From assembly GCA_024275315.1 (NCBI GenBank), contig JAJRZK010000026.1, positions 1 through 64,000 on the forward strand: DNA of 64,000 bases, in the 5' to 3' direction. Position numbers and translations under genes: made by a program. How positions within the stretch are numbered: position 1 is the first letter of the stretch; each line of letters opens with the position of its first letter. Shown one piece after another: positions 33,620 to 42,821 of this stretch. The notes under the pieces were generated by a model, which did not search any database, was not told the origin of the DNA, and was given only the letters and a program-made list of their open reading frames with translations. This DNA is from Nitrospirota bacterium. Its GTDB lineage: Bacteria; Nitrospinota_A; UBA7883.

Positions 33620-34612
33620 ATGAAAACCAGATTTGAAAAGGAACAGAAGGTTTGCAATTTAAGTGGAAGAATAGTGGGAGGACAACCAGGCTCCAATCCG
33701 CCCCTGATGATTGGCAACATGTTCTGGCCGGGAGACAAAATCGTCGAATCGCGCAAGGAAGGAAAGTTCGACAGGGAAGCCGCAACGGCCCAGATACGCA
33801 GATTGGAAGAGCTGGAAAAGACAACCGGTCTTCCGTCTCTGGTTGATATGGTGGCCAACACGGGCGATGAAATGAAAAAATACATCGACTTTTTTGTTGA
33901 AACAACGGTCGAATCACAGATGCCGTTTGCTTCCGATGCGTATATGACAAAGGTCAAGCGTCCAGCGGCCGAGCATGTCGCCTCCTTGGGCCAGATGGAC
34001 AGATATTTGTACAACTCCCTGTCGTTCTGGGAAAAAGATCTGGAGAAAGAGATTGAAGAAATAGCCAAACTCGGCGTGAAACATGTCGTGGTGGGGCTAT
34101 GGGACGCCCAGGACGATTTTTCCACGGGCCGGCTCAAATGCCTGGACAAGATGATGCCACTCCTGGAGCCTTACAATTTTGAGACGATCTTGTGCGACAC
34201 GTCTGTCATGCATCTTCCCACGGCCATGATTTGCAACAACTCCATGCAACTTATCAAGGAAAAATATGGTTTGCCGGCGGGATCGGGCCCGGCCAACGGT
34301 GTATATATGTGGATGAAACAGGCGCAGGAGATTGGCGGAAAGGACGCTTTTAAGGGTGTGGACGTGGCGACTGAAGCTGTGGCGTCTTTGGGAGCGGATT
34401 GGTTGATGTATGGCCCGGTGGAGGCAATGGACAGGATATTCCCCGGCGTGGCCATCGCCCAGTGCAACTTCGCGTCGCTGATAATGGACGAATACAAGGA
34501 ATTGCCCCAAAACCCGTCACATCCTTTCAACCTTTTGTTTCCCGACGTGGTCAAAGAGTTTAACGATAAGCTCGCCGGTGTGGAGAAAAAACGCAAATGG
34601 CTTCGAAAATAG
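33620..34612 (+). CDS. MtrH-family methyltransferase (tetrahydromethanopterin/tetrahydrofolate type)
   Basis: The 330-residue protein reads MKTRFEKEQKVCNLSGRIVG, VVGGQPGS-type glycines, MIGNMFWPGDKI, SLVDMVANTGDEMKKYIDFF and ILCDTSVMHLPTAM, the pattern of MtrH, the TIM-barrel methyltransferase subunit of archaeal methyl-H4MPT:CoM methyltransferase. Bacterial homologues move methyl groups between a corrinoid protein and tetrahydrofolate, often in methylamine or methoxy-compound use. Here no corrinoid-binding protein, activating ATPase or substrate-specific partner is adjacent. A link to the nearby B12 operon is suggestive only. The start ATG 33620 follows TGAGGATGA. Confidence 0.85.
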   Translation: MKTRFEKEQKVCNLSGRIVGGQPGSNPPLMIGNMFWPGDKIVESRKEGKFDREAATAQIRRLEELEKTTGLPSLVDMVANTGDEMKKYIDFFVETTVESQMPFASDAYMTKVKRPAAEHVASLGQMDRYLYNSLSFWEKDLEKEIEEIAKLGVKHVVVGLWDAQDDFSTGRLKCLDKMMPLLEPYNFETILCDTSVMHLPTAMICNNSMQLIKEKYGLPAGSGPANGVYMWMKQAQEIGGKDAFKGVDVATEAVASLGADWLMYGPVEAMDRIFPGVAIAQCNFASLIMDEYKELPQNPSHPFNLLFPDVVKEFNDKLAGVEKKRKWLRK

Positions 34613-34635
34613 GAGCGTTCGTCAGGTTGTCCGGA

Positions 34636-35205
34636 TCAGGTTGCGGCCCTGCCGGGAGAAAGCGGATCCAGCCTCCACACTAGCCAGGCCGCGAACCATC
34701 CCAACGCCGCCCCCACGACTATATCCGAGACAAAGTGGGCTCCCAGGTATACCCTGGATATGGCGATGGTGGAGGCGGCGAAGTACAGCAACACCTGCCT
34801 GCGCCTGAAATACAGCGCGAAAAAACCGGCCGCCGAAAACGCGCTTTGCGTATGGCCGGAGGGGAACGACCTGTGGTAAAGGCGGTTGTAGGGAGTATGT
34901 ACGGTCACCTGCCCCTTGAAAATCTTCTCTTCGAACCGCTTGCAGGGCCTGTCCCTGGGGATCGTTTGCTTGATCGAAAGCAACGCCGCGCCGCCAATGG
35001 CCATTGTCAGCAGAAACATAATCGTCATTCTCCGGTTTTTGGCGCCCCCCCACATGGCAGCCACCAGCAACCCGAAAAATATCAGAACAACGCTGTTTCC
35101 CGCCACCGTGGCGAAGGACATGATTCCGTCGAGCGCTGGTGTGGACCATTCTCTATTGATCCACAGGAACAGGAGGTCGTCGAGTTCGAGCAGTTCCCTT
35201 ATCAA
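34636..35205 (-). CDS. PAP2-family phosphatase
   Basis: The 189-residue integral membrane protein has the three PAP2 motifs in order: KQTIPRDRP, SFPSGHTQSAF and SRVYLGAHFVSD, spread over several hydrophobic helices. Such enzymes dephosphorylate undecaprenyl pyrophosphate, phosphatidate or lipid A at the periplasmic face. The start overlaps the stop of the LptF/G gene (ATGA), so the two are one operon, which favours a role in envelope lipid or LPS metabolism. Confidence 0.93.
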   Translation of the reverse strand: MIRELLELDDLLFLWINREWSTPALDGIMSFATVAGNSVVLIFFGLLVAAMWGGAKNRRMTIMFLLTMAIGGAALLSIKQTIPRDRPCKRFEEKIFKGQVTVHTPYNRLYHRSFPSGHTQSAFSAAGFFALYFRRRQVLLYFAASTIAISRVYLGAHFVSDIVVGAALGWFAAWLVWRLDPLSPGRAAT

Positions 35206-36365
35206 GAATACTCCTTGTTGTTTCTTTGTTTGCTCTTTTTCAATATATCAGAAAGCCAGAGGCTGAACCGTCCCGGCATTGTATCTTTCGACACTCGCAT
35301 AATAAAGTAGGCTCCGATAACCGCCATAATCGCGTTTGGTCCCCACATGGCAAGGGCTGGCGGGACCTTGCCTCCGGAACCCAGCCCCTGGCCAATCATC
35401 AGAAACAGGTAGTTTAAAACGATAAGAAGAACCCCCACGCCGAACCCCCCCGCCGAACCGCGCCTGTGGGTTATGATTCCGGCGGGCACGCCCAGCAATC
35501 CAAGCACTATGCACCCCACTGGGATGGAGTATTTTCTGTGGATCGCAACTCTTTCCGCAAACGCGGGTTTCCCTTCCGATTCCAGCGATGCTATTTTTTG
35601 TTTAAGCTCAGGAATCGACATGTGAGGAATTTCTTTTTCCAGAGGCTCGCTGAGCTTTTTAGACAAATCTATGCTCAGGATGTATTGTTTAAAAGCTATC
35701 GTCCTGTAAACGGATGATTTCGTTATCGAGTGGATCACACCATCCTGTAGCTCCATGGTGATAAACTTGCTATCAGGATTTGGAACCAAAACGCCTAATC
35801 TCGATTCGATAATTTTAGGTTTTTCCGGATTTCTTTGATCAGATATAAACACCCCGGACAATACTCCATCCCTGTTTTCGTTCACATGTATCACCAGGCC
35901 GGGGAAGTTGGAGTAAAATCGTCTTTCCTTTATATCGAGGTTGAAATTGGTCTGTAAAATGCGGATAACGGTCTGCCGGAACGCCAGGTTGCCTTTATGC
36001 ACAACGTTTGTCGTAAGGTACAATGTGGCACCGCCAGCGACTAAGGACATTAGCAGAACAGGAGCCATGAGACGGTATAGAGACACTCCACCAGCCCTCA
36101 TGGCTGTTATTTCATTTTCAGCGGAAAGCCTGGAAAACGACATAAGCGTCGACATGAGAATGGAAAGAGGCATCGCCAGCACCATGAAAGTGGGACTTAT
36201 ATACAGCATCAGTTCCCCGATCAAAAATACCGGCGCATGGTGGGCCAGGAGCATGTTGGAAAGAAAGTTGACTTTTTCCAGCAGCAGGACAGAAAATAAA
36301 ATAAATGCGGAAATTGAAAAAATTTTCAATTGCTCTTTAATTATGTATCGATCCAGCACTTGCAT
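35202..36365 (-). CDS. lptF: LptF/LptG-family (YjgP/YjgQ) LPS export permease
   Basis: The 387-residue protein has the family layout of about six membrane helices, with a large periplasmic beta domain in the middle (about residues 135-265) and a conserved C-terminal block (IPVGCIVLGLLGVPAGI, RRGSAGGFGVGVLLI). The N-terminus MQVLDRYIIKEQLKIFSISA and SRLSAENEITAMRAGGVSLY are typical. With LptB2 and its LptF or LptG partner it extracts LPS from the inner membrane. The second permease is not in the window, so choosing F over G is tentative. It shows that the organism makes LPS. Confidence 0.88.
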   Translation of the reverse strand: MQVLDRYIIKEQLKIFSISAFILFSVLLLEKVNFLSNMLLAHHAPVFLIGELMLYISPTFMVLAMPLSILMSTLMSFSRLSAENEITAMRAGGVSLYRLMAPVLLMSLVAGGATLYLTTNVVHKGNLAFRQTVIRILQTNFNLDIKERRFYSNFPGLVIHVNENRDGVLSGVFISDQRNPEKPKIIESRLGVLVPNPDSKFITMELQDGVIHSITKSSVYRTIAFKQYILSIDLSKKLSEPLEKEIPHMSIPELKQKIASLESEGKPAFAERVAIHRKYSIPVGCIVLGLLGVPAGIITHRRGSAGGFGVGVLLIVLNYLFLMIGQGLGSGGKVPPALAMWGPNAIMAVIGAYFIMRVSKDTMPGRFSLWLSDILKKSKQRNNKEYS

Positions 36366-36400
36366 GGGGTAGAATCATACCATAACAGGAGCGGGTCAAG

Positions 36401-37894
36401 GTGGTAGACGGAAGGCAAACTGGTTTAGCCGGTTCATCCGGGGGTTTTTTGGTGAGTTCTATCAAAAATGTTCTTGTGATAGATCAGAACACGATTTCCA
36501 GAATGATTCTTGAAGAGGAATTGAAATCGGTCGGTTGCAATGTGTCCCTTTCAAGTAGCGCTACGCAGGGGCTTGAGCTGGCTTCCAGGCTGAATCCCGA
36601 TTTTATCACTGTGGACCTGGCTTTCAGTGATATGGGGGGAATTGAGCTGATAAAAAGGCTCAAAGATTCCAAAAAAGCGAAAAGCACGCCGTTTCTGGTG
36701 GTTACCGGGATCGAAGACCCGATCCAAAAACAGCTTTGTCTCCAGGCTGGCGCTCTCAACATTATACACAAGCCTTTTTCCCATGGAGCAGTAGGGTCGG
36801 TTGTAAAGAGCCATCTTGACTCCTCATCGAAAATAACGGGGCGGACTATTCTCGTGGTGGAGGACTCCGGAACTATCAGGGCCATAACCCGACATCTCCT
36901 GGAACGTCAGGGTCATACCACTGTAGAAGCCGTAGACGGGCTGGCGGGGTGGAAGATACTAAACGACAATCATATGAAAATAGACATGGTGGTGACAGAC
37001 ATCAACATGCCCAACATGGATGGACGGCAACTTGTTGAAAAAATAAGAAGCGATCACAGGTTCCAGTTTATCCCGATAATAGTTTCCACTACCATCGCCG
37101 AAAAGGAAAACGTCCAGCTCATGTTAAACCTCGGGGCGGACGATTATATCGTTAAACCCTTTTCGACACAGGAATTCGTAGCCAGGATACGTAGCCACCT
37201 ACGGGTAAAAAGCTTGTACGAGGACCTGTACAAAGCCAACACAAGACTTTCAAAATTCAACGAAACCCTGGAAAACAGGGTTAATGAGAGAACTTTTGAG
37301 CTCAAACAAGCCAACCTGGACGCCATTTTCAGTTTGGCTACTGCGGCGGAGGCGAAGGATTACGACACAGGATTTCATGTCCACCGTATCCAGAGTTTCA
37401 GCGAAACCCTGGCGATCAAACTCGGGTTTCACAAGGATGAGGCGGAGGAGATAGGATATTCCTCTATCATGCACGATGTCGGCAAGATATCCATCCCCGA
37501 CCAGATACTGAAAAAACCCGGCAAACTTACAAAAGAAGAATTCGAGACGATCAAAACCCACACCGTTTATGGTGAAAAAATACTTTCTGACAAACCGTTT
37601 TTCAAGCTGGCCAAGATTATCGCCCGTCATCATCATGAAAAATGGGATGGCAGCGGGTATCCGGACGGTCTCTCCAAAGAAGAGATACCCCTGGTGGCCA
37701 GGCTCGTGGCTGTGGCTGATGTTTTCGACGCTCTGATCCATGCGCGGCCATACAAGGAAGCCTGGCCCATCGAAACAGCCATGGAAGAGATTATAAACAC
37801 CGCCGGGTCCCATTTTGATTCTACGATCGTCAAGGCGTGGCAGGAGCTTTACGAAGGCGGCACGATTAATGACATTCTCAAAAAATGGGAATAG
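36401..37894 (+). CDS. Response regulator with two receiver domains and HD-GYP output
   Basis: In this 497-residue protein, REC1 is at about 22-135 (Asp72 in ITVDLAF, Lys124 in IIHKPFS) and REC2 at about 147-265 (Asp200 in VVTDINMPNMDG, Lys252 in YIVKPFS). A coiled-coil linker precedes an HD-GYP domain at about 310-485, with MHDVGKISIPDQIL (His358-Asp359), ARHHHEKWDGSGYPDG and VADVFDAL. HD-GYP domains hydrolyse cyclic di-GMP. Both receivers keep phosphoacceptor aspartates, though REC1 has VIDQ where an acidic pair is usual. It begins at a GTG 35 bases from the divergent LptF gene; no histidine kinase is adjacent. Confidence 0.94.
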   Translation: MVDGRQTGLAGSSGGFLVSSIKNVLVIDQNTISRMILEEELKSVGCNVSLSSSATQGLELASRLNPDFITVDLAFSDMGGIELIKRLKDSKKAKSTPFLVVTGIEDPIQKQLCLQAGALNIIHKPFSHGAVGSVVKSHLDSSSKITGRTILVVEDSGTIRAITRHLLERQGHTTVEAVDGLAGWKILNDNHMKIDMVVTDINMPNMDGRQLVEKIRSDHRFQFIPIIVSTTIAEKENVQLMLNLGADDYIVKPFSTQEFVARIRSHLRVKSLYEDLYKANTRLSKFNETLENRVNERTFELKQANLDAIFSLATAAEAKDYDTGFHVHRIQSFSETLAIKLGFHKDEAEEIGYSSIMHDVGKISIPDQILKKPGKLTKEEFETIKTHTVYGEKILSDKPFFKLAKIIARHHHEKWDGSGYPDGLSKEEIPLVARLVAVADVFDALIHARPYKEAWPIETAMEEIINTAGSHFDSTIVKAWQELYEGGTINDILKKWE

Positions 37895-37904
37895 CCTACC
37901 GGTA

Positions 37905-39059
37905 TCAGGCCAGAGCCGAGACCAGCGCCTTGTAGGTCTCCGTGGCGCAGCGATCCCACGAAAAACCGGCGGCGCGATCGATCCCCGCCTTAGACAGCCT
38001 TGCTTTTTCCGCATCGGATTCCACCAGGCTGATAAGAGCCTGCGTAAAAGACTCCGGCTCGTCCGGATCCAGCAGACAGGCGGCTTTACCGGCCACCTCC
38101 GGGATTGAAGAGCGGTTTGTGGATATGACAGGAGTTCCGCACGCCATGGCTTCTAACACCGGTAAACCAAACCCCTCATACAGGCTGGGATAAAAGAAAA
38201 CCTCCGCCCGGTTATACAGCGAAACCAACTCCTGGTGCGTGACATACCCGACTGCGTGAACCCTCGGCTCCAGCGATTTTTCCTTTAGCGAGCTTGTAAA
38301 CCTGATGTACTGTGGGTCCGACTCGATGTCGCCGGTAATGACGAGGTGATACTCGGGATATTGTTTTACAAGAGCCGAAAAGGAATCAAAAAGCAGGTTC
38401 ATGTTCTTGCGCCAGTCTATACCTCCCACGTTCAGGATGAATTTCTCCGGCAGGTCAAAACGGGCAAGCCCTCCGGTCACACCGGGGCGAAAATCGGCGT
38501 CCACCCCCTGGCTTATGACATGAACCTTGTCTGGATCGACGTTGGCGAATCTTATTACATCTTTTTTTGTGTGTTCGGAAACGGCTGTTATAACCACCGC
38601 CCCCCGAAGCGCCGACACCTGCCTTGCGATATCCAGCCGGTGTTTGAGCGAGTTGTAAAGCTGGTTTTTCAGCGCCGCCTGGATCATGTCATGGGCGCAC
38701 ACGACGTACGGAACACGGAGCCAGGGGGGCGTGTCGAGATGGCTGGGAAAAAAAATCATATCAACTTCCGAGTTTTTCACGGAAGCTTGCGCGCTTAAGC
38801 GAAATATGACGTTTTGCCAGATGTAATCCTTGACGATCCCCCGTGGAAACGGAACCCGGACCGGGCGATATGGCGTGGAGTTATGTTCCAAAGGCTCATG
38901 CGCTTCGTAATGTGAGTCGTGCAACCCAATGATTGACAACCCGGCCGGAGCCAGGCGCCGTCTCTGGATCAGGTTTCGGGCGTACACGCCTATTCCGCGG
39001 TTCTTGTGCGCCTTGAATCCATATTGCAGCGCGCGAAGGTCAAATCCCAGGGTAATCAT
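37905..39059 (-). CDS. Glycosyltransferase, family 4 (GT-B)
   Basis: The 384-residue protein has an N-terminal Rossmann half (MITLGFDLRALQYGFKAHKN) and a C-terminal GT4 half with LNVGGIDWRKNM and FFYPSLYEGFGLPVLEAMAC followed by GTPVISTNRSSIPEV, including the E-x7-E retaining motif. Enzymes of this type transfer sugars to polysaccharide or glycolipid acceptors in the cytoplasm; the donor and acceptor cannot be read from the sequence. It is the last gene of a long leftward operon starting at yggS and lies eight bases after the isomerase-like gene. Confidence 0.93.
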   Translation of the reverse strand: MITLGFDLRALQYGFKAHKNRGIGVYARNLIQRRRLAPAGLSIIGLHDSHYEAHEPLEHNSTPYRPVRVPFPRGIVKDYIWQNVIFRLSAQASVKNSEVDMIFFPSHLDTPPWLRVPYVVCAHDMIQAALKNQLYNSLKHRLDIARQVSALRGAVVITAVSEHTKKDVIRFANVDPDKVHVISQGVDADFRPGVTGGLARFDLPEKFILNVGGIDWRKNMNLLFDSFSALVKQYPEYHLVITGDIESDPQYIRFTSSLKEKSLEPRVHAVGYVTHQELVSLYNRAEVFFYPSLYEGFGLPVLEAMACGTPVISTNRSSIPEVAGKAACLLDPDEPESFTQALISLVESDAEKARLSKAGIDRAAGFSWDRCATETYKALVSALA

Positions 39060-39067
39060 AGTATAAT

Positions 39068-39988
39068 TCAGGCGATACCTTTCCGTTCAAGCCATCGCAA
39101 GCCGGACCTGGCCTGGCTGGGGGTGAATTCCCCGCGAAGCTCCATGATTTTGATTGTATCGGGTTTTATATATTTTTTTACCATATCAAAATCGACCATG
39201 CCCTTTTCCGGAAAACCAGGCGGAAAATGATCTGTATACCCGTCAACATCGTGGAGATGCACGCCGATCAAATAGCCATGTAGCTCCCTAAGAGTCACCT
39301 CGTGTCCGACAATGCCAAGAGCCTCCTGCGCCTGGGCGTGGCCCGTGTCGTGCCAGTACTTGATTCTGGAACCGGACATGCGCGCGAAGATAATGGCCAG
39401 CTCCTCGAAACTGGGATATTCACTCAGGAAATAACGGTTTTCAACGCCTATATACACGTCCAGTTTTTCCGCGAAAGCGTCCAGTCGCTCAAAACTTTCA
39501 AACAACCGGTCGAAGCCGCCGCCCCGGTTGCGCAGACGGCTGATTTTTAGCTCGTTTACCAACCGCTGGCCCGCTGACGTATTTAACAAACCAAGGTTGA
39601 ACATTTCCTGTAGTTTCCGTTCCGAGCTACCCATGCGCACCGACCCGGAATGGATCACCACCGCCTTCGCCCCCACCTCAGAAGCGAGCCTTATAGTGCC
39701 GTGCACGCCATCCACTGCTTTTTTTCTTCGCTCCTCGTCCGGGTCGCAAAGTTCGTAGGCCTGCGCAAAGTTCATATTTTTTTTCCCGGCCGGAGCGGGG
39801 CAGACCGCGTGGATGGAAAGCGGCGACAGCCCCAGCGGTTTGCTGGCGTCGAGTAACTGCGACAGTGTGGTTTCGTTTATCCGGTAGTCGATTTCCATTC
39901 CGCAGGTTCCAAGAGAAGCTAGGGATCTGGCCAGTTCTGTCCCGTCGGTTAACGACCTCGAAAGCCAGCAAGTGGATACGCCCAACAA
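39068..39988 (-). CDS. Sugar phosphate isomerase/epimerase-like TIM-barrel protein (AP endonuclease 2 family)
   Basis: The 306-residue protein has the xylose isomerase-like TIM-barrel pattern: MLGVSTCWLSRSLTDGTELA, AKAVVIHSGS, VYIGVENRYFLSEYPSFEEL, KYWHDTGHAQAQEALGI and GVHLHDVDGYTDHF. The His, Glu and Asp residues in these stretches match the metal-binding positions of the family. Members include isomerases, epimerases and endonuclease IV relatives; the substrate is not predictable. It is adjacent to the glycosyltransferase in the same operon. Confidence 0.88.
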   Translation of the reverse strand: MLGVSTCWLSRSLTDGTELARSLASLGTCGMEIDYRINETTLSQLLDASKPLGLSPLSIHAVCPAPAGKKNMNFAQAYELCDPDEERRKKAVDGVHGTIRLASEVGAKAVVIHSGSVRMGSSERKLQEMFNLGLLNTSAGQRLVNELKISRLRNRGGGFDRLFESFERLDAFAEKLDVYIGVENRYFLSEYPSFEELAIIFARMSGSRIKYWHDTGHAQAQEALGIVGHEVTLRELHGYLIGVHLHDVDGYTDHFPPGFPEKGMVDFDMVKKYIKPDTIKIMELRGEFTPSQARSGLRWLERKGIA

Positions 39989-40016
39989 TTAGCTTGATTC
40001 CCGGCGCCAGACGGTT

Positions 40017-40397
40017 TTATCTGAGCAGGGCTTTGTTGATCTCATCATGCACCTGTTCGGAAATCGCCCGGTCTCCCAACACGCCGGCGCGCACGATGAC
40101 TCTGGTCTCGGTTTCCGTCCATTTCTCCAATGATACTGTCAAGGTATCCGTTTTATTATAAGGAGTCTGAATGAAACCACGATACTCTCCCCTGTCGATT
40201 CTGGTTACCTTGTAGCCCAGAACATTTAAGGCATGCAACGCGCCTTCGAACGTGGTGGCCAACGGCTGGTTGTAATTGCGCGACAATCGTCCCTGTTTCC
40301 AGATGTACGCACCGGCGACAGCCCCTCCGCCCGCCACGGCCCAGAAACACCCGGCGGCCATAGGCGCCAGGACAGCCATAACCACTAATCTTCGCAA
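40017..40397 (-). CDS. DUF3568-like lipoprotein
   Basis: The 126-residue protein begins MRRLVVMAVLAPMAAGCFWA, a lipoprotein signal with the lipidated Cys at residue 17. The mature part (AVAGAYIWKQGRLSRNYNQP, then a pattern of strands and helices ending DEINKALLR) matches DUF3568. Function is unknown; the family is expected to be periplasm-facing and membrane anchored. It sits in the leftward operon between yggU and the isomerase-like gene. Confidence 0.8.
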   Translation of the reverse strand: MRRLVVMAVLAPMAAGCFWAVAGGGAVAGAYIWKQGRLSRNYNQPLATTFEGALHALNVLGYKVTRIDRGEYRGFIQTPYNKTDTLTVSLEKWTETETRVIVRAGVLGDRAISEQVHDEINKALLR

Positions 40398-40466
40398 CGC
40401 AGTTCCACCTCATGTTTCCAGGGTTTGCAAAACCTGGCGAGCCTGCCCGGTTTCGACGCTTCTGGT

Positions 40467-40778
40467 TCAGCCGGCAAGAGAATCGACCTTCGCCAGGATT
40501 TGCCCGGGAGCGATTCCGGCCGCGAGCAGAGTTTTACGTTTGGATGCATGACCTTTTACAATCTTTATGGATGATTTTGATATCCCGAGAAATTTCGCAA
40601 GGCACGCGATAAGCTCCGCGTTCGCCGCTCCGTCAGTTGGCGCCGCCGCCAGCCGCACTTTAAGCGCCTGGTTGTAAATCCCCGCAACCTCGCTTTTGGA
40701 AGCCCTGGGCGCCGCGTGAACGTAAAACATCACACCCTCCTTGCGCTGTTTCAAGTCCAGCTTTGGCAAAGAAGCCAT
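40467..40778 (-). CDS. yggU: DUF167 / YggU-family protein
   Basis: The 103-residue protein contains the DUF167 signature: HAAPRASKSEVAGIYNQALK, VRLAAAPTDGAANAELIACL and ILKGHASKRK-type KIVKGHASKRKTLL. It is a small cytoplasmic protein of unknown molecular function, found widely beside yggT and proC. Here it follows yggT by 13 bases, the common gene order. Confidence 0.92.
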   Translation of the reverse strand: MASLPKLDLKQRKEGVMFYVHAAPRASKSEVAGIYNQALKVRLAAAPTDGAANAELIACLAKFLGISKSSIKIVKGHASKRKTLLAAGIAPGQILAKVDSLAG

Positions 40779-40791
40779 CTTTGAAACAGTG

Positions 40792-41100
40792 TCACATTAC
40801 AGCCCCATGAAGCGATCGTCCCAGCTGTATCAACGTGCTAACCAGAAAAAACTGGAGAAAATAGATCGCCAGAATCAGCGCGATGGGAGACAGGTCGAGC
40901 ATGCCTATCGGCGGTAGCGCTCTTCTGATGGGGCGAAGCACCGGGTCTGTGGCCCTGCCAAGAAAAACTACTATCGGGTTGTATGGGTCCGGATTTACCC
41001 ACGTGAGAAGAACCCTGATGATAACAACCCACAAGTAGAGCGTAAGAGCGATATTTATCACCTTCGCCAGGGCTATAAGCAAATTTCCTAGAACGAACAT
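40792..41100 (-). CDS. yggT: YggT-family membrane protein
   Basis: The 102-residue protein has two hydrophobic segments around a conserved middle, VIIRVLLTWVNPDPYNP and RATDPVLRPIRRALPPIGML, followed by DLSPIALILAIYFLQ. The family is linked to osmotic tolerance and cell division or chloroplast membrane organisation in other organisms, but its mechanism is unknown. It lies between proC and yggU in the leftward operon. Confidence 0.93.
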   Translation of the reverse strand: MFVLGNLLIALAKVINIALTLYLWVVIIRVLLTWVNPDPYNPIVVFLGRATDPVLRPIRRALPPIGMLDLSPIALILAIYFLQFFLVSTLIQLGRSLHGAVM

Positions 41101-41127
41101 ATGCTCCGGTCCCTCCTGAATTGTCCG

Positions 41128-41940
41128 TTATTTCCCAAGCTCTTTGGATCTCGCTGTCGCGGCCTCCACCGCCTTGATGACCGCGCTTCTGAACCCGTTT
41201 TCCTCAAACGACGCTATTCCGGCGATCGTGGTTCCTCCCGGAGATGTGATCCGGTCCTTGAGCGCGGCCGGATGCTCTCCGGTTTCTTTGGCGAGCAGAG
41301 CAGAGCCATACAGCGTTTGCCCCGCAAGCTCCGCGGCCACATCCCGCGCCAGGCCGCAGCGCACACCTGCGTCTGTAAGCGCCTCGAGAAACATGAACAC
41401 ATACGCCGGCCCGGAGCCCGATAGCCCGGTTACGGCGTCCATCAATGACTCGCGCACCACAACAGATTTCCCTACAGCGTCGAAGATCAGCCTGGTTGCG
41501 GCGACGTCGTTTTCGTCAGCTCCGCCTCCGGCGCAAATGGCTGTCGCCGATTGTCCCACCATCGCCGCCATGTTGGGCATCGCCCGCACTATTCGCGCCC
41601 CTTTTGGCAAACAGGACACGAGCGAGTTCAACTGTACGCCTGCGGCGATACTAATTATCAGTTTGCCGCGGTTGAGTTTGCGTCCAAGTTTTTTAATTAC
41701 ATCACCGACGCAGTCAGGCTTGACACACAACACTATTATTTCAGAACCCTGAACAGCTTCCGTGTTGTCGGCGGCGCCTTTTACCTTATACTTTTTTACC
41801 AGCGACTCCACAGCTTGGCGTCTGGTGTCTGATACGATAATATTCCCGGGGCTAACGGTTTTGGACACGATAAGACCTCTGACAAGAGATTCGCCCATGA
41901 ACCCCGAGCCGATGAACGCCAGTTTCCTGCCCTTAATCAA
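41128..41940 (-). CDS. proC: Pyrroline-5-carboxylate reductase
   Basis: The 270-residue protein has the N-terminal NAD(P) fold (KLAFIGSGFMGESLVRGLIV) and the family signatures CVKPDCVGDVI, RAMPNMAAMVGQSATAIC, VTGLSGSGPAYVFMFLEALT and ITSPGGTTIAGIASFEENGF. It catalyses the last step of proline synthesis, reducing pyrroline-5-carboxylate with NAD(P)H. It sits 49 bases after yggS in the conserved yggS-proC-yggT cluster. Confidence 0.96.
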   Translation of the reverse strand: MIKGRKLAFIGSGFMGESLVRGLIVSKTVSPGNIIVSDTRRQAVESLVKKYKVKGAADNTEAVQGSEIIVLCVKPDCVGDVIKKLGRKLNRGKLIISIAAGVQLNSLVSCLPKGARIVRAMPNMAAMVGQSATAICAGGGADENDVAATRLIFDAVGKSVVVRESLMDAVTGLSGSGPAYVFMFLEALTDAGVRCGLARDVAAELAGQTLYGSALLAKETGEHPAALKDRITSPGGTTIAGIASFEENGFRSAVIKAVEAATARSKELGK

Positions 41941-41988
41941 GAGTCGCCCTCCTCCGATATTGTCTTGTAACGCAAAGCGATCTCCAAT

Positions 41989-42678
41989 TCAACACCTGGG
42001 ACCAAAAATGGCCGATCCAACCCGCACCATGGTCGCTCCTTCCTCCACGGCCACTTCGAAATCGCCCGACATGCCCATGGACAGATCTTTCATTGTAACG
42101 CCTTTTATATTCATCCGCTCGAATCTGTTTTTCAGGTTATAGAGCTCTTTATAGTACGGACGGGAGTTTTCAGGGTCTTTGGCATAAGGTGGAATGGTCA
42201 TCAATCCCCTGATCCTGATCCCGGGAAAACCGGCCGCCTTTTTTAGCAGATCGACCGCATCCACCGGGTCGCAACCAGATTTCTGTTTTTCTCCGGACAC
42301 GTTTATTTGCAGAAGACATTCAACGATCTTCCCCGACGATACCGCTCTTCGGGATAATTGTTGTATCAACTCCAGACGGTCCACCGAATGGACCATGTAA
42401 AACAGGCCCGGGCAATATTTGGCCTTGTTCACCTGGAGCGGCCCGATCATGTGCCATTTCGCGTGGCGTCCGATATTTTCGCATTTGCGCCGGGCTTCCT
42501 GGACCCTGGATTCTCCCAGGCTTTCCACCCCGGCATCAAGCGCCGCAACCGCAGAAGCCACGTCCACGGTTTTCGTTACGGCGATCAACTCCACCGAACC
42601 GGGGTCTCGCCCGGCCCGTTTCGCCGCCTTTTCGATCGCCCCCCTGGTGCGGGCGATATTTGCAACTATATGGCGCAT
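41989..42678 (-). CDS. yggS: YggS-family PLP homeostasis protein
   Basis: From ATG 42678 the protein has about 229 residues and starts MRHIVANIARTRGAIEKAAK, the normal YggS N-terminus. A TTG 42 bases upstream would add residues without family match. Signatures are VELIAVTKTVDVA (PLP lysine in AVTK), LGESRVQEA, WHMIGPLQVNKAKY, LQINVSGEKQKSG and LSMGMSGDFEVAVEEGATMV followed by RVGSAIFG. It binds pyridoxal phosphate and helps keep PLP and amino acid pools balanced. It is the first gene of the leftward operon. Confidence 0.95.
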   Translation of the reverse strand: MRHIVANIARTRGAIEKAAKRAGRDPGSVELIAVTKTVDVASAVAALDAGVESLGESRVQEARRKCENIGRHAKWHMIGPLQVNKAKYCPGLFYMVHSVDRLELIQQLSRRAVSSGKIVECLLQINVSGEKQKSGCDPVDAVDLLKKAAGFPGIRIRGLMTIPPYAKDPENSRPYYKELYNLKNRFERMNIKGVTMKDLSMGMSGDFEVAVEEGATMVRVGSAIFGPRC

Positions 42679-42821
42679 TTTCGCCTGAAGCCGTACAGAT
42701 ACATCGTAACCGAACAACAATCCCTATTCAAACATAAACGCCTATCAGGACACTTCTGAAACAGTCGATGGACATTGGCGATGACAGCCGCGACACCTGG
42801 AGCAAATCCTTGCGCAATATC

